Shown: piece by piece, positions 37,745-48,228 of the stretch
Layout of the letters: each line of letters begins with the position of its first letter
Position numbering within the stretch: the stretch's first letter is position 1
Assembly (NCBI GenBank): GCA_024291935.2
Contig: CM044322.1
Coordinates: 68,873,405-68,937,404, forward strand
Direction of reading: 5' to 3'
DNA: 64,000 bases
From: Okapia johnstoni
Taxonomy: Eukaryota; Chordata; Mammalia; Artiodactyla; Giraffidae
The notes under the pieces: model-generated
The model's database searches: none
Told to the model about the DNA's origin: nothing
What the model saw: only the letters and a program-made list of their open reading frames with translations
Program-made: the position numbers and the translations under genes

Positions 37745-37915
37745 CCAACTAAACTGTGCTAACTGTTCTCATTTAATTTTATTATTAACCCTATTTAATG
37801 AGGAAAAACAGACTCAGAGCAATTTACCTCAGATCACATCACTGTAAATGGTGGAACTGGAATTTGAACCCAGATCCTGCTACTCTCCAGAACCCAAGGT
37901 TTAACCCCTGTAATA
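37745..37915 (+). repeat. MIR SINE
   Basis: Ends with the classic MIR core (GGAATTTGAACCCAGATCCT) preceded by AGATCACATCACTGTAAATG. A second, shorter MIR-like piece (GTATCTCATTATAAATTCAT) lies at about 37530-37605. Confidence 0.75.
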
Positions 37916-38306
37916 CCAGGGGCTAGTAATGAAAATCTAGGTTAAGTTCCCTGGTTCAGAGAAAAAAAGTGACTGAGAGGAATGATGGAGTCTCCCTTCT
38001 GCTGAACTGCTTCTCCACCACCTAAGTCTGTCCTCCTGCATGTGTGTGTCCAGCTTGTGTGTCCCTGGGGCAGGCTGGGGGTCGGGGTCTGGGCATGGCT
38101 GAGCATGGCCCCTTCCAGCTCTCTGCTTGCTTGGTGTCCTGGGCGCCGTGCTGCTCCAGGGCCTGGGAAGAGCCTTGCTGGAACCTGGCTCAGCTCACAC
38201 ATGGCTTTGATTCTTCTCTTTTCAGGCCCAGCCTGGGACATTCTCCACTTCCCTTCACTTCCCCTCTGGGAGCCCCTTTCACCACCCCTGCACCTTGCTT
38301 AAGGCG

Positions 38307-41300
38307 ATGCCCGAGAGAGAGCTGTGGCCAGCAGGGCCTGGCTTGGAACCCACAACCCGCGTTGGCAGCTGCGACAGTATGATGAGCACCACCTCCACCC
38401 GCTCTGGATCTGTACGTACTCTCTGTCTGTAGCCTGGCCCGCTCTCTGCACCCTGCCCTGCCCTGCCCTGCCCACCACCGTCCTTGCTCACTGCTCCTTG
38501 TCTTTCATCTTCCTCTTCAGGGAGTGAATCACACCAGGCAGTATTTTGCCTCTGAGTCACCCCCACTTCTATAGAGAATAGGGTGGGACAACCCCAGAGA
38601 GTAATAAGACAAATGAGACTTTTTCCCAGTTCTCATTAGGTTGGGAGGTTTAATTGAGATGAGAGAATGGGTCAGTGATCTCAGACCACGGTGGAAACAG
38701 AATGTAAATCCTTGTGGATGCCTCAAGCCCTCTGCAATGAACAGCCTTACTTCAGTCTTTAACAAAGATCAAAGAGCACAGAGAAATTAAGAGCCTGGGT
38801 TCTGGAGCCAAACAGATCTGGGTTCCCTACTTAGAAGCTCCATTATCTTGGGCAAATTACTTCATTTCTTCAAGTTTCAGCTTTAAGATGAGTTTAATGT
38901 TAATACTGAATTCATAGGGTTCTTGAGAGGAATAAATGAAATACATGTAAAGCATTTAGTACCTGCCTCTATCTAGAAAAGAAATAGCTTATCTGTAAGT
39001 AGAGATTGAGAATCTTCCAAAATCATTGTGTTTATTTGTGACAGGTAATAAATTGTTTTTATGGGCATGGATTTAAATCTCAATTATTATAAGATTGGTG
39101 TCAAAGAATAAGTCTGCCCTATGTCCAAATGTAAGCATTCTTTTGTTATGGGTACTCGTCATATACATGATAACCCTTGATAATGTATACTTTATTGCTC
39201 TATATCCTGTATGTAGAGATATTTGAAAGTTTAAAGATCATAATGACCTCTACTGAATGTTGAAGATGTTTAATATAGTTGGTGAGTTTTGATATGTAAA
39301 AATGGAATAGAAAAAGCAGCACGTAATGCACAAAAGCTGAAAGTGCAGACAATCTGTATATAATTTCTTTTTGACCATAGATGATGGGACGACAGACATA
39401 GTTTTCCATTTGTTAGGCAGAGGCCAACATGAATAGTTACATAGCACTGGACACAGAATGTGGCAGGAATTAAAGGTTGTCAAAATGAATCCTCCAGAAA
39501 TAAGTAACTCAGAGCTGGAGACTTGGCATGACTATTTTAGGAAGAAGAGGGCAGTAAAGAAGATTTTGTTCACAGAACCTCTGGAGCCAGCATCAAGGCT
39601 TCTAAGGGCTATATTTGGGACTTCTCTTGACATGTAGGCCTCCCTCAATCAACTGACAGATGACTCCTTATGGAGCCTGAGGGACTGGAAAAGTCATCCC
39701 AGCAACCATTTCCCCTCCACCTGAGATATTTTCAGGGTTTTCTCAAAATCTTTCCTGGACATCTGAATGGGTCTGAAGAATATATAACTCTGCAGTGACG
39801 CAAACATTAGGAAGAGGGATAGAGACACCAGGAAGGGACTCAGGCCAAATCTCCCATCTTCCCTTTTCATTCTCCATTCAACCTTCAACTTTGGAGAGCA
39901 GCTATTCCATGGATCTTCCTGGCCTTGCAGAGCCCTGCAGTAAGCATTTGAAATGGCCATAGCCATGTTCTTCCAAACATGCCTTGTGTGCATTTTCATA
40001 ATAAAAACATGTATCTCAATTTCTGCATAATATTTAATACTAAGTTGCTCTCCCCTCACCCCATACCAGTCTGTCCACCTTCCTCCCTTAAGTTAATATT
40101 TGCTTAAGAAATCCACACTTTTTTGAATGTTAGCCAGAGCCAAATGCCATCAGGAAAGTAAATACACAAGGGGGAAAAAAATTCTGCATGGAATGCATTT
40201 CAAAGTCAAGTACAAATTATTTAGTGAATTTATCTATGACTAGTCATGCCACTGTTCCTATTGGCCTGGCAGCGAGTAGTTGACTCTCTTTCCTGTTTGT
40301 CCTCATACTGTCCTTGACATGCCACATCAAGGATGCAGAAGTACTTTGAAAAGTTCAAAGCAATACCATTTTAGGTATTGCTTCAGGTTTAAGATCAAAT
40401 CATTATGTTACACACAAAGTTGAAGTACTTGACATAGGTCTCACAGAGGAAGTAGAATTAGAACCCGGGACCTTCTAATCTGTGCCCCTACACGTTCCAC
40501 CCAGGACTGAACAAATGGAAAGCCCTTTGCAGTCTGCCTGCCCACCTGTCAGAGCCGGGTGCTAGGGGGACGATAGCTTGACAGGCTCTGCCCTCCTGGT
40601 GCTTACGGCTTCAGGAAGCAGCTCCAACAGGTCTACAGAGTGGCACGGTGGGGAGGTGTCCGGCTCTTCAGCATTCCTTCCCCAAGGCAGGGTGGCTCTT
40701 GGGCCCCACCAGTTTCTGGAGAGCTGCCTGTCACAGCCCTCCCGCCCTCTCCTCACTCCAGAGTGACAGCAGCTACGACTTCCTGTCCGCTGAAGAGAAG
40801 GAGTGTCTGCTTTTCCTGGAGGAAACCATTGGCTCCCTGGACACCGAGGCTGACAGCGGGCTATCCACCGACGAGTCTGAGCAAGCCACAACTCCCCGAG
40901 GTCCCCGAGCACTGCCCACGACCCTGCCTGCCCCCCAGGGTAAGAGAGACTGTCCAAAAAACTGAAAAAGCACTACATCCTCCTTGCTGCTTTCCCTTTT
41001 GTCTGCCCTCTGCTCTAAGAGTCACGGGCAAAAGAAGGAACAAGCACTCTCCTCTCTACTTGTGGCTAGAATAAAGCCTTGTCCCTGGATAGAAGGAGGG
41101 GTTGTCCAAGACAGCTTCTTGTATCTTTGTATGAAATATCAAAAGTCTGGGAGGGAAGGGGATTTGACCAGCTCCCACTCTCCTTTGGAGACATTCTAAA
41201 GCCACATGACCACCGAGGTGGGGAAGAGAACCAGGGAGGGGAGGGTGGTTGTCTCTGGAAAACCTGAGTCAGTCTGGGGAGCTAATCTGGGTGACCCAGA

Positions 41301-43649
41301 GGATGAGGCTGCAGGAGATAAGAATAGGGAGGGGCTCCCTTAATTTCAGTGGGTGGCACCTTGAGGGCCTTGTGAGAGAGCGTGGAATGATGTTGCAGCT
41401 CAGTAGATGGAGACAAAGGTGGCACATAAGTGTGACCATACATCCCAGGAAGACAGTTCCATTGGTATGAGGACTGCAATCATGTCTTCATACACTTAGC
41501 AAACATTTATTGACAATATGTTAGACCTTCTATCTTTGGTGATACAGCAGAAAGTGGGGACCTGGGACTTCCCCTGCTGCCTGGTGCTGACTTCCTGGCC
41601 CAGTGGGCCTGATACTTATGCTTACTCGCTGGGAGGGAAGAGCCCGTATCACCCTGTGGCGCAGGCACAGCTGCGGCCATTACAGAGTCATCCAGGTATT
41701 TACAGGAAGTGGAGGTGGAAGAAGGCAGATGCCTGGTGGGGCGAGAGCAAATCACCTGTTGATGCTGTTCAAGCTCAGTGCTTCCACTGGACTCAGTTAC
41801 CTGGGAGACCCGGGACTGTCCTGGATCCCAGCCATCCTGCATCTGTAGAGGTTAGGAAGAGCCTGTGTCAGAGACACAGAGCTGTCTGGGCTGCCCTTTC
41901 CCCCGCCACCAGGAAATGCTAATCCTTGGTTGAAAGAAATCTGCTAGGATTGATCTGTTAGTCTAAATGATACCCAGACAAGAGCGTTGTCCTTCAAGAA
42001 CAGAGGAACAACAACAACAAACAACAGAAACCCGTCCATTGAGAATTGGAGATCAGAGTTTGGGAAGCATTTTCTTTCCCCTTGTCCACAGGGTTCTCAC
42101 TGCCTACTCTTCTTCACCTGTTCTCCTGACTGTTACAGGACATCCAGAGGAGACAACTGTCCGAGGACCGGAGCCAAAAAGAGTGACTCCATTCAGCTCA
42201 GCTCATCCCCCGGGGCCCCAAAGCCTGGGCCTCAGGTCTGGCTCCTACAGCCTCCCCAGAAATATCCACATTGGCAGAAACCAGAACCTCAGAAAAAGCA
42301 CCACCCTGACTAACAGCCATAATCCAGGGGGATCCGAGGGGCTTGTCTCGGGACCTGAGACAGAGCAGGTCAGCCAGAGCAGTGAGCCCAGCCAGGCACT
42401 GGCCGCGCCCCCAGACCCTGCCCTTGAGCTGGACGAGGCACTCATCCCCCCACCGGAGGCTTTCCAGGACACTCAGCCGGAGCAGCGTGGCCAAGGCAGC
42501 CTGCCCAGAGGACCAGCGGAGCTGAGCCCCAAGCCCCAGGTCTACCCATCATTCAGCTCCCAGAGAAACAGGGAGCTGGCTTCAGAGGCCATGTCCCAAA
42601 AAGCCAGTGAGAAAGGCTCAGCTGGGGAACCTGCACAACCTCGGCCTCCTCCCCTGGTATCCTCTCAGGATGCAGGTGCTGGACATGTGGCCGTCCCGTC
42701 AGGGGGCCATCCAAGTGCCCGGCCAGCCCCCCTCACGGCCCCTAAGCCCCGGAAACTGCCACCAAACATTGTCCTGAAGAGCAGCCGCGGCAGTTTCCAC
42801 AGCGACCCCCGGAACCGGCTGTCCCGCCACTTGGAGGCTGCGCCCGGAGACCCCAGCCCCGCCTCGTGCTCACTGCAGGAGCAGAGGAAAGCACGCAGGG
42901 AAGCGCTGGAGAAACTAGGGCTGCCCCAGGACCAGGAGGAGCCCAGCCCCCGCTTAAGCAGGCCCTCCGTCAGGCTCAAGGAAACTGGCGCTCAGGCCGT
43001 GTCCCCAGCCCTAGTTCAGGTCCCCGGAAGGGCCCCAGCCCCTGCACCCACGCGGGGACCTTCTCCCGGGAAAGCACCAGCTCTGGCCCAACCATCTTCT
43101 CCAGGCAAGGTTCTGGTTCCCACCCAGGAACCCACTCCGGGGACAGCTCCAGCTGTCAAATCCACGCCAATTCCTATCCCGAAGGGCCCGCAGGCACCCA
43201 GTCCCCTGACTCAGCGAAAGCCAGACTCCCGGCTGACCCTCCAGGAAAGCGGTGTCCCTGGCCTCAGACAGATGAGCTTCAAGTCCAACACCCTGGAGCG
43301 GTCAGGCATCGGGCTGAGCAGCTACCTCTCAGCGGAGAAAGCTCCCAGCCCCCAAACCAGCACCTCTCTGGAAAAAGGCTCCTTCCTGGACAAGATCTCG
43401 CCCAGCGTCTTGCGTAATTCCCGGCCGCGCCTAACCTCCTTGGGCACCGGGAAAGACTTCGAAGGTATCCAGGTGGGCAGACTGGCTGACCTGGAGCAGG
43501 AGGGGCGCCCCAAGCGCCTGTCTTACCAGGGACAGAGCCGAGACAAGCTGCCCCGGCCCCCCTGTGTCAGCGTCAAGATCTCCCCAAAGGATGTGTCTGA
43601 TGAACACAGAAGGGAGGCTCTGAAGAAGCTGGGCCTATTGAAGGAATAG
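38307..43649 (+). CDS. C1orf116: C1orf116 / SARG, specifically androgen-regulated protein (3 coding exons)
   Basis: Coding segments 38307-38411, 40762-40939 and 42139-43649 have GT-AG introns and compatible phases (0, then 1; glycine 95 is split), giving 597 codons against about 601 in human. The start MPERELWPAG lies in an exon beginning at 38226. Residues 36-94 carry the acidic conserved block (KECLLFLEETIGSLDTEADS). Residues about 118-135 hold RSGSYSLPRNIHI. The middle is proline/serine-rich and disordered with degenerate SPGK repeats (about 385-440). The C-terminus is conserved (NTLERSGIGLSSYLS; FLDKISPSVLRNSRPR). A duplicated RREAL(E/K)KLGL motif occurs at 347-356 and 585-594. It is a cytoplasmic, epithelial, androgen-responsive protein of unknown biochemical role. 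The gene looks intact. Confidence 0.95.
38451..38473. repeat. (CCCTG)n short tandem repeat in C1orf116 intron 2
   Basis: Four or more CCCTG units beginning 40 bases downstream of the coding-exon donor; possibly length-polymorphic. Confidence 0.85.
38790..38970 (+). repeat. MIR SINE in C1orf116 intron 2
   Basis: AGAGCCTGGGTTCTGGAGCC, then CTTGGGCAAATTACTTCATT and AAGCATTTAGTACCTGCC follow the MIR consensus order. Confidence 0.8.
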
Positions 43650-43839
43650 GCCACTGGCCACCAGCCCCACCCACACAGCCCCCTCCCCGCACCCCATTAT
43701 TCAGAATGGGACCCAGAACTCGACTTAGCCTCCCCACCTTGCAACTCAGGAGCTAGACAGGGATCAGCTTCTCTCCAATAGTCTCTTCACTCTGAGGGAG
43801 AGACTGGAGCACACATTTATATTCAGAGCAGCTGTGCCA

Positions 43840-44047
43840 ATGAAAGTGCAGTCGCTCAGTTGTGTCAGACTCTGCGACCCCATGGACTGTAGCCTACCAG
43901 GCTCCTCCATCCATGGGATCTTCCAGGCAAGAGTACTGGAGTGGGCTGCCATTTCCTTCTCCAGGGGACCTTCCTGACCCAGGGATTGAACCCAGGTCTC
44001 CTGCATTGCAGACTGACGCTTTACCGTCTGAGCCACACAGGAAGCCC
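43840..44047 (-). repeat. Bov-tA SINE in C1orf116 3'UTR
   Basis: Antisense to the gene. BovB-type end at left (GCAGTCGCTCAGTTGTGTCA), body TCCAGGCAAGAGTACTGGAG, tRNA head at right (GAGCCACACAGGAAGCCC). A short CTGTGC repeat on each side (near 43832 and 44054) is a possible target duplication. Confidence 0.92.
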
Positions 44048-44562
44048 TCAGTGCCTGTGCAAATTATCCTGAAGAGGATTTCCACAGGAAGGTGTGTGTG
44101 TGTGTGTATTATAGCCTGTATATATCACTGATGCTATTTATATGACACAAGGAGTCATTGCTCAGAATTCTGCTCTGGTTTAAAATTTTCTTAATGTCAG
44201 GTAGAGCTCAGCCTAGCCGTAACTGAGTGGAGAGGCATGGCTGAGGCTGAGAAAAATAGTCAAATGAGACAATAGACGTACCCGTGACATTAGGCAAATG
44301 CAGGGTCACATTAAACATGGGTCTCCCAGAATCCCCGCAGTGGATGAAGACTGATCAGACCTTGCTGGAGTCCCCTCTCACTTCTGGCCTTCTGGACAGG
44401 GGCCCATGACCAAGAAGTCTGTTTGCCGCCCTCTGTCACTGTCCTTAGTCCTGAGGATCAGACACATCCTGACACTCTTGTTGGTCTGTGGAGGCAGGAT
44501 GAATGTCTACACGTCACACTTCCCCTGGGGAGGGTCTTGTCCTTGGGATTGTTAAACTCAGT

Positions 44563-44568
44563 AATAAA
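44563..44568 (+). terminator. Candidate C1orf116 poly(A) signal
   Basis: Canonical AATAAA in CAGTAATAAACTATG. It is the first such hexamer after the stop. Confidence 0.45.
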
Positions 44569-45322
44569 CTATGATGGGCCCTGACTCGAGATCCCTGTTT
44601 TACCTGCTCTGGATCTCCATCTGCACAGGACTGAAGCTAGGGCTGGGCCACCAGTGAGTTGGGAACTCAAGCCTAGAGACATTGTAAATACCAAGAAACT
44701 CTTGAAAGCCTTTGTCTATATGATTGCAAGTTATTTTTTTGATTTCCTCAATTCCTATGGAAAATCAGCACATTAATTCTCCGCTAATTATTTATTTATA
44801 GACTGTCAGAGCTGGGAGGGGCTGTAGAGACACTAATCCAATCCTGTTAGGGAAGGGAAGTTACTCATCATGGCCACTGTGCCATTAGTGACAGAGCTGA
44901 GATCAGAGCTGGGGCTCCTATTCCCGCCCACACAGCAGGCCCCTCCCCTCCAGCAGGACCCTTGTCCATCCACAGAGCACCCTCAGGACCGGCAGTCACC
45001 AGCAGAAGTCAAACCTGAAAGCTCTTCAAGCTCTAAAGTGTCTTCTGAAACATCAGAGATTAAATGTTCAGGATCATATTTATTGTGGTGGCTTTTTATT
45101 TAATTTGGGAAAGTAGCTGTCTAATGACTCATTATTAATCCCAAATTCCCTGACCAAGTCGTGCAACTTGCAAATACGCCAGAGGGTACTGTGGGTAGGC
45201 AGTGTGGGCTTACGAATACAAGCCTAGAGATAAGACATAGCTGGACATAGCCCCTGCTTCCCCTTAGGAAATAAATACTGTTCAGAGATATGACCTGGTT
45301 GGAGTCCACAATCCCCAAATAT

Positions 45323-45336
45323 GGGGGGGGGGGGGG
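45323..45336. repeat. G14 homopolymer
   Basis: Fourteen consecutive G; likely length-variable and sequencing-error-prone. Confidence 0.9.
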
Positions 45337-45541
45337 CGGATAAAGGGAATTGGGTTGAAAATGTGCCCTGTAGGTCTGCTGAGCATTTCTGCACCATGTC
45401 CTTAGGGACCCAGCACATCAACGCTCAGTATTTCTGAAAATGATGAGAGGGCTAAGGTAAGGACAACAAATGACTGCACCCTGCTCTGGCATGTGGGGTG
45501 TGGGTGCATGTGAGGTGTGGGTGTGACAGTTTCTGTGTACA

Positions 45542-45543
<2 letters not shown>

Positions 45544-45575
<32 letters not shown>
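45544..45575. repeat. (CA)n microsatellite
   Basis: Pure CA run of about 16 units. Confidence 0.95.
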
Positions 45576-45578
<3 letters not shown>

Positions 45579-47029
45579 GCCTACTACCTTGCTCCTGGCC
45601 TGTCACAGCCGACGGGGTCTCCCATGATGGGCTGAATCACGTATTACCACAGAACACCCCCACCCCAGCCTCCAGGAGAGAAGGCCTTTCCTGCATGGTC
45701 CACCACAATGTATTGGGTTGAACTGCTTCTTAAGATGCAACCTGAAGAAAGCTCACTTTATTTTTTATTCACTTCCGTGATAAACAGGGAAACTTGGGGC
45801 TAGCTCTAAAGTATGACTCGGTAGGAATCTGGGGCCCTGGCACTAACACAAAGCTGACTAACCCAGGCCGGTCAGGGGTGCCTCCTGTTAAATCCCACTT
45901 CCTGGTGAGGGCAGTTTCTCTCCCAGGCACAGCAGTTGCACACAGCCTACCCTCCTGTTCTGGATTCTCATCCTGCCCAGTTCCCCAAGTCTCCCAGTTT
46001 GAGATACTCCCCCTCCCCTCCCTGTGGAGAACCATGCTTTCCCATGTCCTCGGCCTTCAAAGAGCATATTTTGCTCTAAGTATGGTCTTTGGGAGTCAAA
46101 GATTGCATAATAATTGGATAATAAATAAATAATATCCAATAAATAATTGGATAATAAATCCAAAGCCAGTTGTCCTCATTTTGAAGAAGGTCGAGGGGAC
46201 CCAGAGAGGGCATCCACCATCCTGAATTGTATCCATCTTCTTGTTACAAATAGGATTGCTCTTCATTCACCTTAAACTGATTGAGGAAGAGCTGGAAGTG
46301 GGGTCAGGGTTATTCTTATCCCTTTTTGAAGGATTTTGGGCAGAAGTTTGTTAAGGCCATTCATTTGATTTCAAAGGCCACAGCGACAACTCTGTTTCCA
46401 CATGGCCTGTTTCTCCACTACACCCTGCCTGGTGCTGTCTTACTGAGAACAGACCATCTGCCAAACAGAGGAGCTGGCCCCTCCTCAGCCCAGCACAGTG
46501 GGGCCTGGGCCCTCAGGTGTGCTGGCAGCTACCCCTCTGAATCACTGCTCGTATGCCACCCTGGGCGTTCTTCAGGCTCACACACTGTCCTACACACAGG
46601 CCAAGGGATGGGCCCAGTCATCTCTCAGGTGGCCCCCTCCAGAGTGGAATGTGTGGTCTGGCAGATGCCACCCTGGGGGTGAATAGGTATGCAAAAGTTA
46701 GTGTTCATCCCATGGAAGAAGGGCAAGTAAAAGACTGGGGAGCAGGCCCAACTTGATGTTATGAGTTGGAGCTGAAAGTGAAGATTCAAATATGTGTAAA
46801 TATGTAAGATGAACCGCTTCATCCTTGGCAGAATATGAAGCTGTAGGTTCACAAACTAGAGGAGGAGACCAGGGAAATGTGCAGGAGAAAGCATGACCAC
46901 CTCAATCAGAATCTAGGGAGGCAGGCAGATACGGTGCCCCCATGATCTTCATGTGAGTGATTATGGAGCATACACAGCTGGGCTCCATCCACCTCCATCA
47001 CTTACCAGTCAGGGCACCATGGGGATGAC

Positions 47030-47175
47030 ACTTTAATGTTTGCACATCAGCACTCTCATCTGCAAGGTGGGAATAATAATCCTTTCCAGATGGTTGAGAT
47101 GAACAAATTATATGAAATATCAAAGCTCAGTGCTTGACATAGTGTAGATATTCAATAAATTATAGTAATATCCCT
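47030..47175 (+). repeat. MIR SINE, 3' half
   Basis: CACTCTCATCTGCAAGGTGG, then GCTCAGTGCTTGACATAGTG and TATTCAATAAATTA follow the MIR 3' order. Confidence 0.7.
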
Positions 47176-47543
47176 TCTCAAAGGGAGCAAATGTATACAG
47201 GGTTTGAAGCCAAGAGCTCACCCAGTTCAGCTCTGAAGAAATCAGAGAAATCTTGCTGCAAATAAAAGTCCAAAGAAACAGGTAAGTTTTGGCAGACTCT
47301 CCAAATGACTCAACTTTACCCACACCGTGGTTTCCAGAATTTGAAAACAAAGAATCAGAGTGAATCTGGCATTTCTGTCTTGGTGAAAGCTGAACAAGTT
47401 ATTTCCAGCTTCTCTATTCCCAAACCCAGCTTCCCATTTATCATCAATCTCTTGTTGCTCATGACCATATAGTTTAATTCTTTTTGCTTCGTTTAATTTC
47501 CTTTTGCTGTGCTTCAGGGAAAAAACACAAAATACTATTCTAT

Positions 47544-47760
47544 GTGTGTGTGCTGTGTACTTAGTCACTCAGTCGTGTCCGACTCTTGCGACCCCATAGA
47601 CTATAGCCTGCCAGGCTTCTCTGTCCATGGGATTCTCCAGGCAAGAATACTGGAGTGGGTTGCCATTTCCTTCTCCAGGGGATCTTCCCAACCCAGGAAT
47701 TGAACCCAGGTTGATTGTCGGCACAGTATTTACCAACTGAGATACAAAGGAAGCCCTGTG
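47544..47760 (-). repeat. Bov-tA SINE
   Basis: Reverse-complement full element (CACTCAGTCGTGTCCGACTC at left; AAGGAAGCCC at right), flanked by a 9-bp direct repeat CTATTCTAT at 47535-47543 and 47761-47769. Confidence 0.93.
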
Positions 47761-47850
47761 CTATTCTATAGTTATTTGTTGTTGTTTTTTTTAATGGAGG
47801 AAAAGAATAAACATATAAAAGACGTGAACTCTGGCTAAAAACCAGGAAAA

Positions 47851-48228
47851 GTTCTTCCCTGGTGGTCCAGTGGTTCAGAATCTGCCTGCATATGCATAGG
47901 ATACAGGTTCAACCTCTGGTCCAGGAAGATTCCACATGCCAAGGGACACCCGAGTCCGTGGACCACAATTACTGAGCCCGCTCTCTAGAGGCCACTCGCT
48001 GCAACTATGGAAGCCCTTGGGCTCTAGAGCCCCTGTGCTGCAATTACTGAACCTGCCTGCTACAACTACTGAAGCCCAAGTGCCTAGAGCCTGTGCTTTG
48101 CAACTAGAGAAGGCACCACAATGAGAAGCCCGCACTCCCCATCGAAAAGTAGCCCTTGCTCGCTGCAACTAGAGAAAGTCCATGCACAGCAACAGAGACC
48201 CAGAAAAGCCAAAAATTAATTAATTTTT
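47851..48228 (+). repeat. CHR-type SINE, long form
   Basis: tRNA-Glu-like head (TTCCCTGGTGGTCCAGTGGT) followed by the repeated CAACTACTGAAGCCC / CTAGAGCC body and an ATTAATTAATT tail; near full length. Confidence 0.9.

Larger units (their letters stand above)
33160..38225 (+). other. C1orf116 intron 1 (inferred)
   Basis: Bounded by the exon-1 donor at 33160 and the acceptor TTTTCAG ending at 38225. It contains a (TG)n at 33761-33804, MIR-like remnants at 37500-37610 and 37745-37915, and two adjacent minus-strand open frames (34464-34967, 34034-34456) that I do not recognise. Confidence 0.5.
43650..44590 (+). other. C1orf116: C1orf116 3'UTR (probable)
   Basis: Follows the TAG at 43647-43649. 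It contains one Bov-tA SINE, and the first canonical AATAAA is at 44563-44568, giving a 3'UTR of about 0.93 kb. Longer use is possible (another AATAAA near 45270). Confidence 0.5.
44591..47029. other. Intergenic or distal 3'UTR, no gene seen
   Basis: Contains a conserved-looking old-repeat segment at 44750-44950, a G14 run and a CA microsatellite. Open frames such as 45794-46132 and 46281-46682 have no recognisable domain. Confidence 0.45.

Noticed and set aside
40562..40957. 131-codon minus-strand frame over C1orf116 exon 3
   Set aside because: Antisense shadow of the conserved coding exon with no separate support.
42866..43417. 183-codon + strand frame inside C1orf116 exon 4
   Set aside because: It overlaps the SARG coding frame in a GC-rich, proline-coding region where alternative frames lack stops; no independent features.
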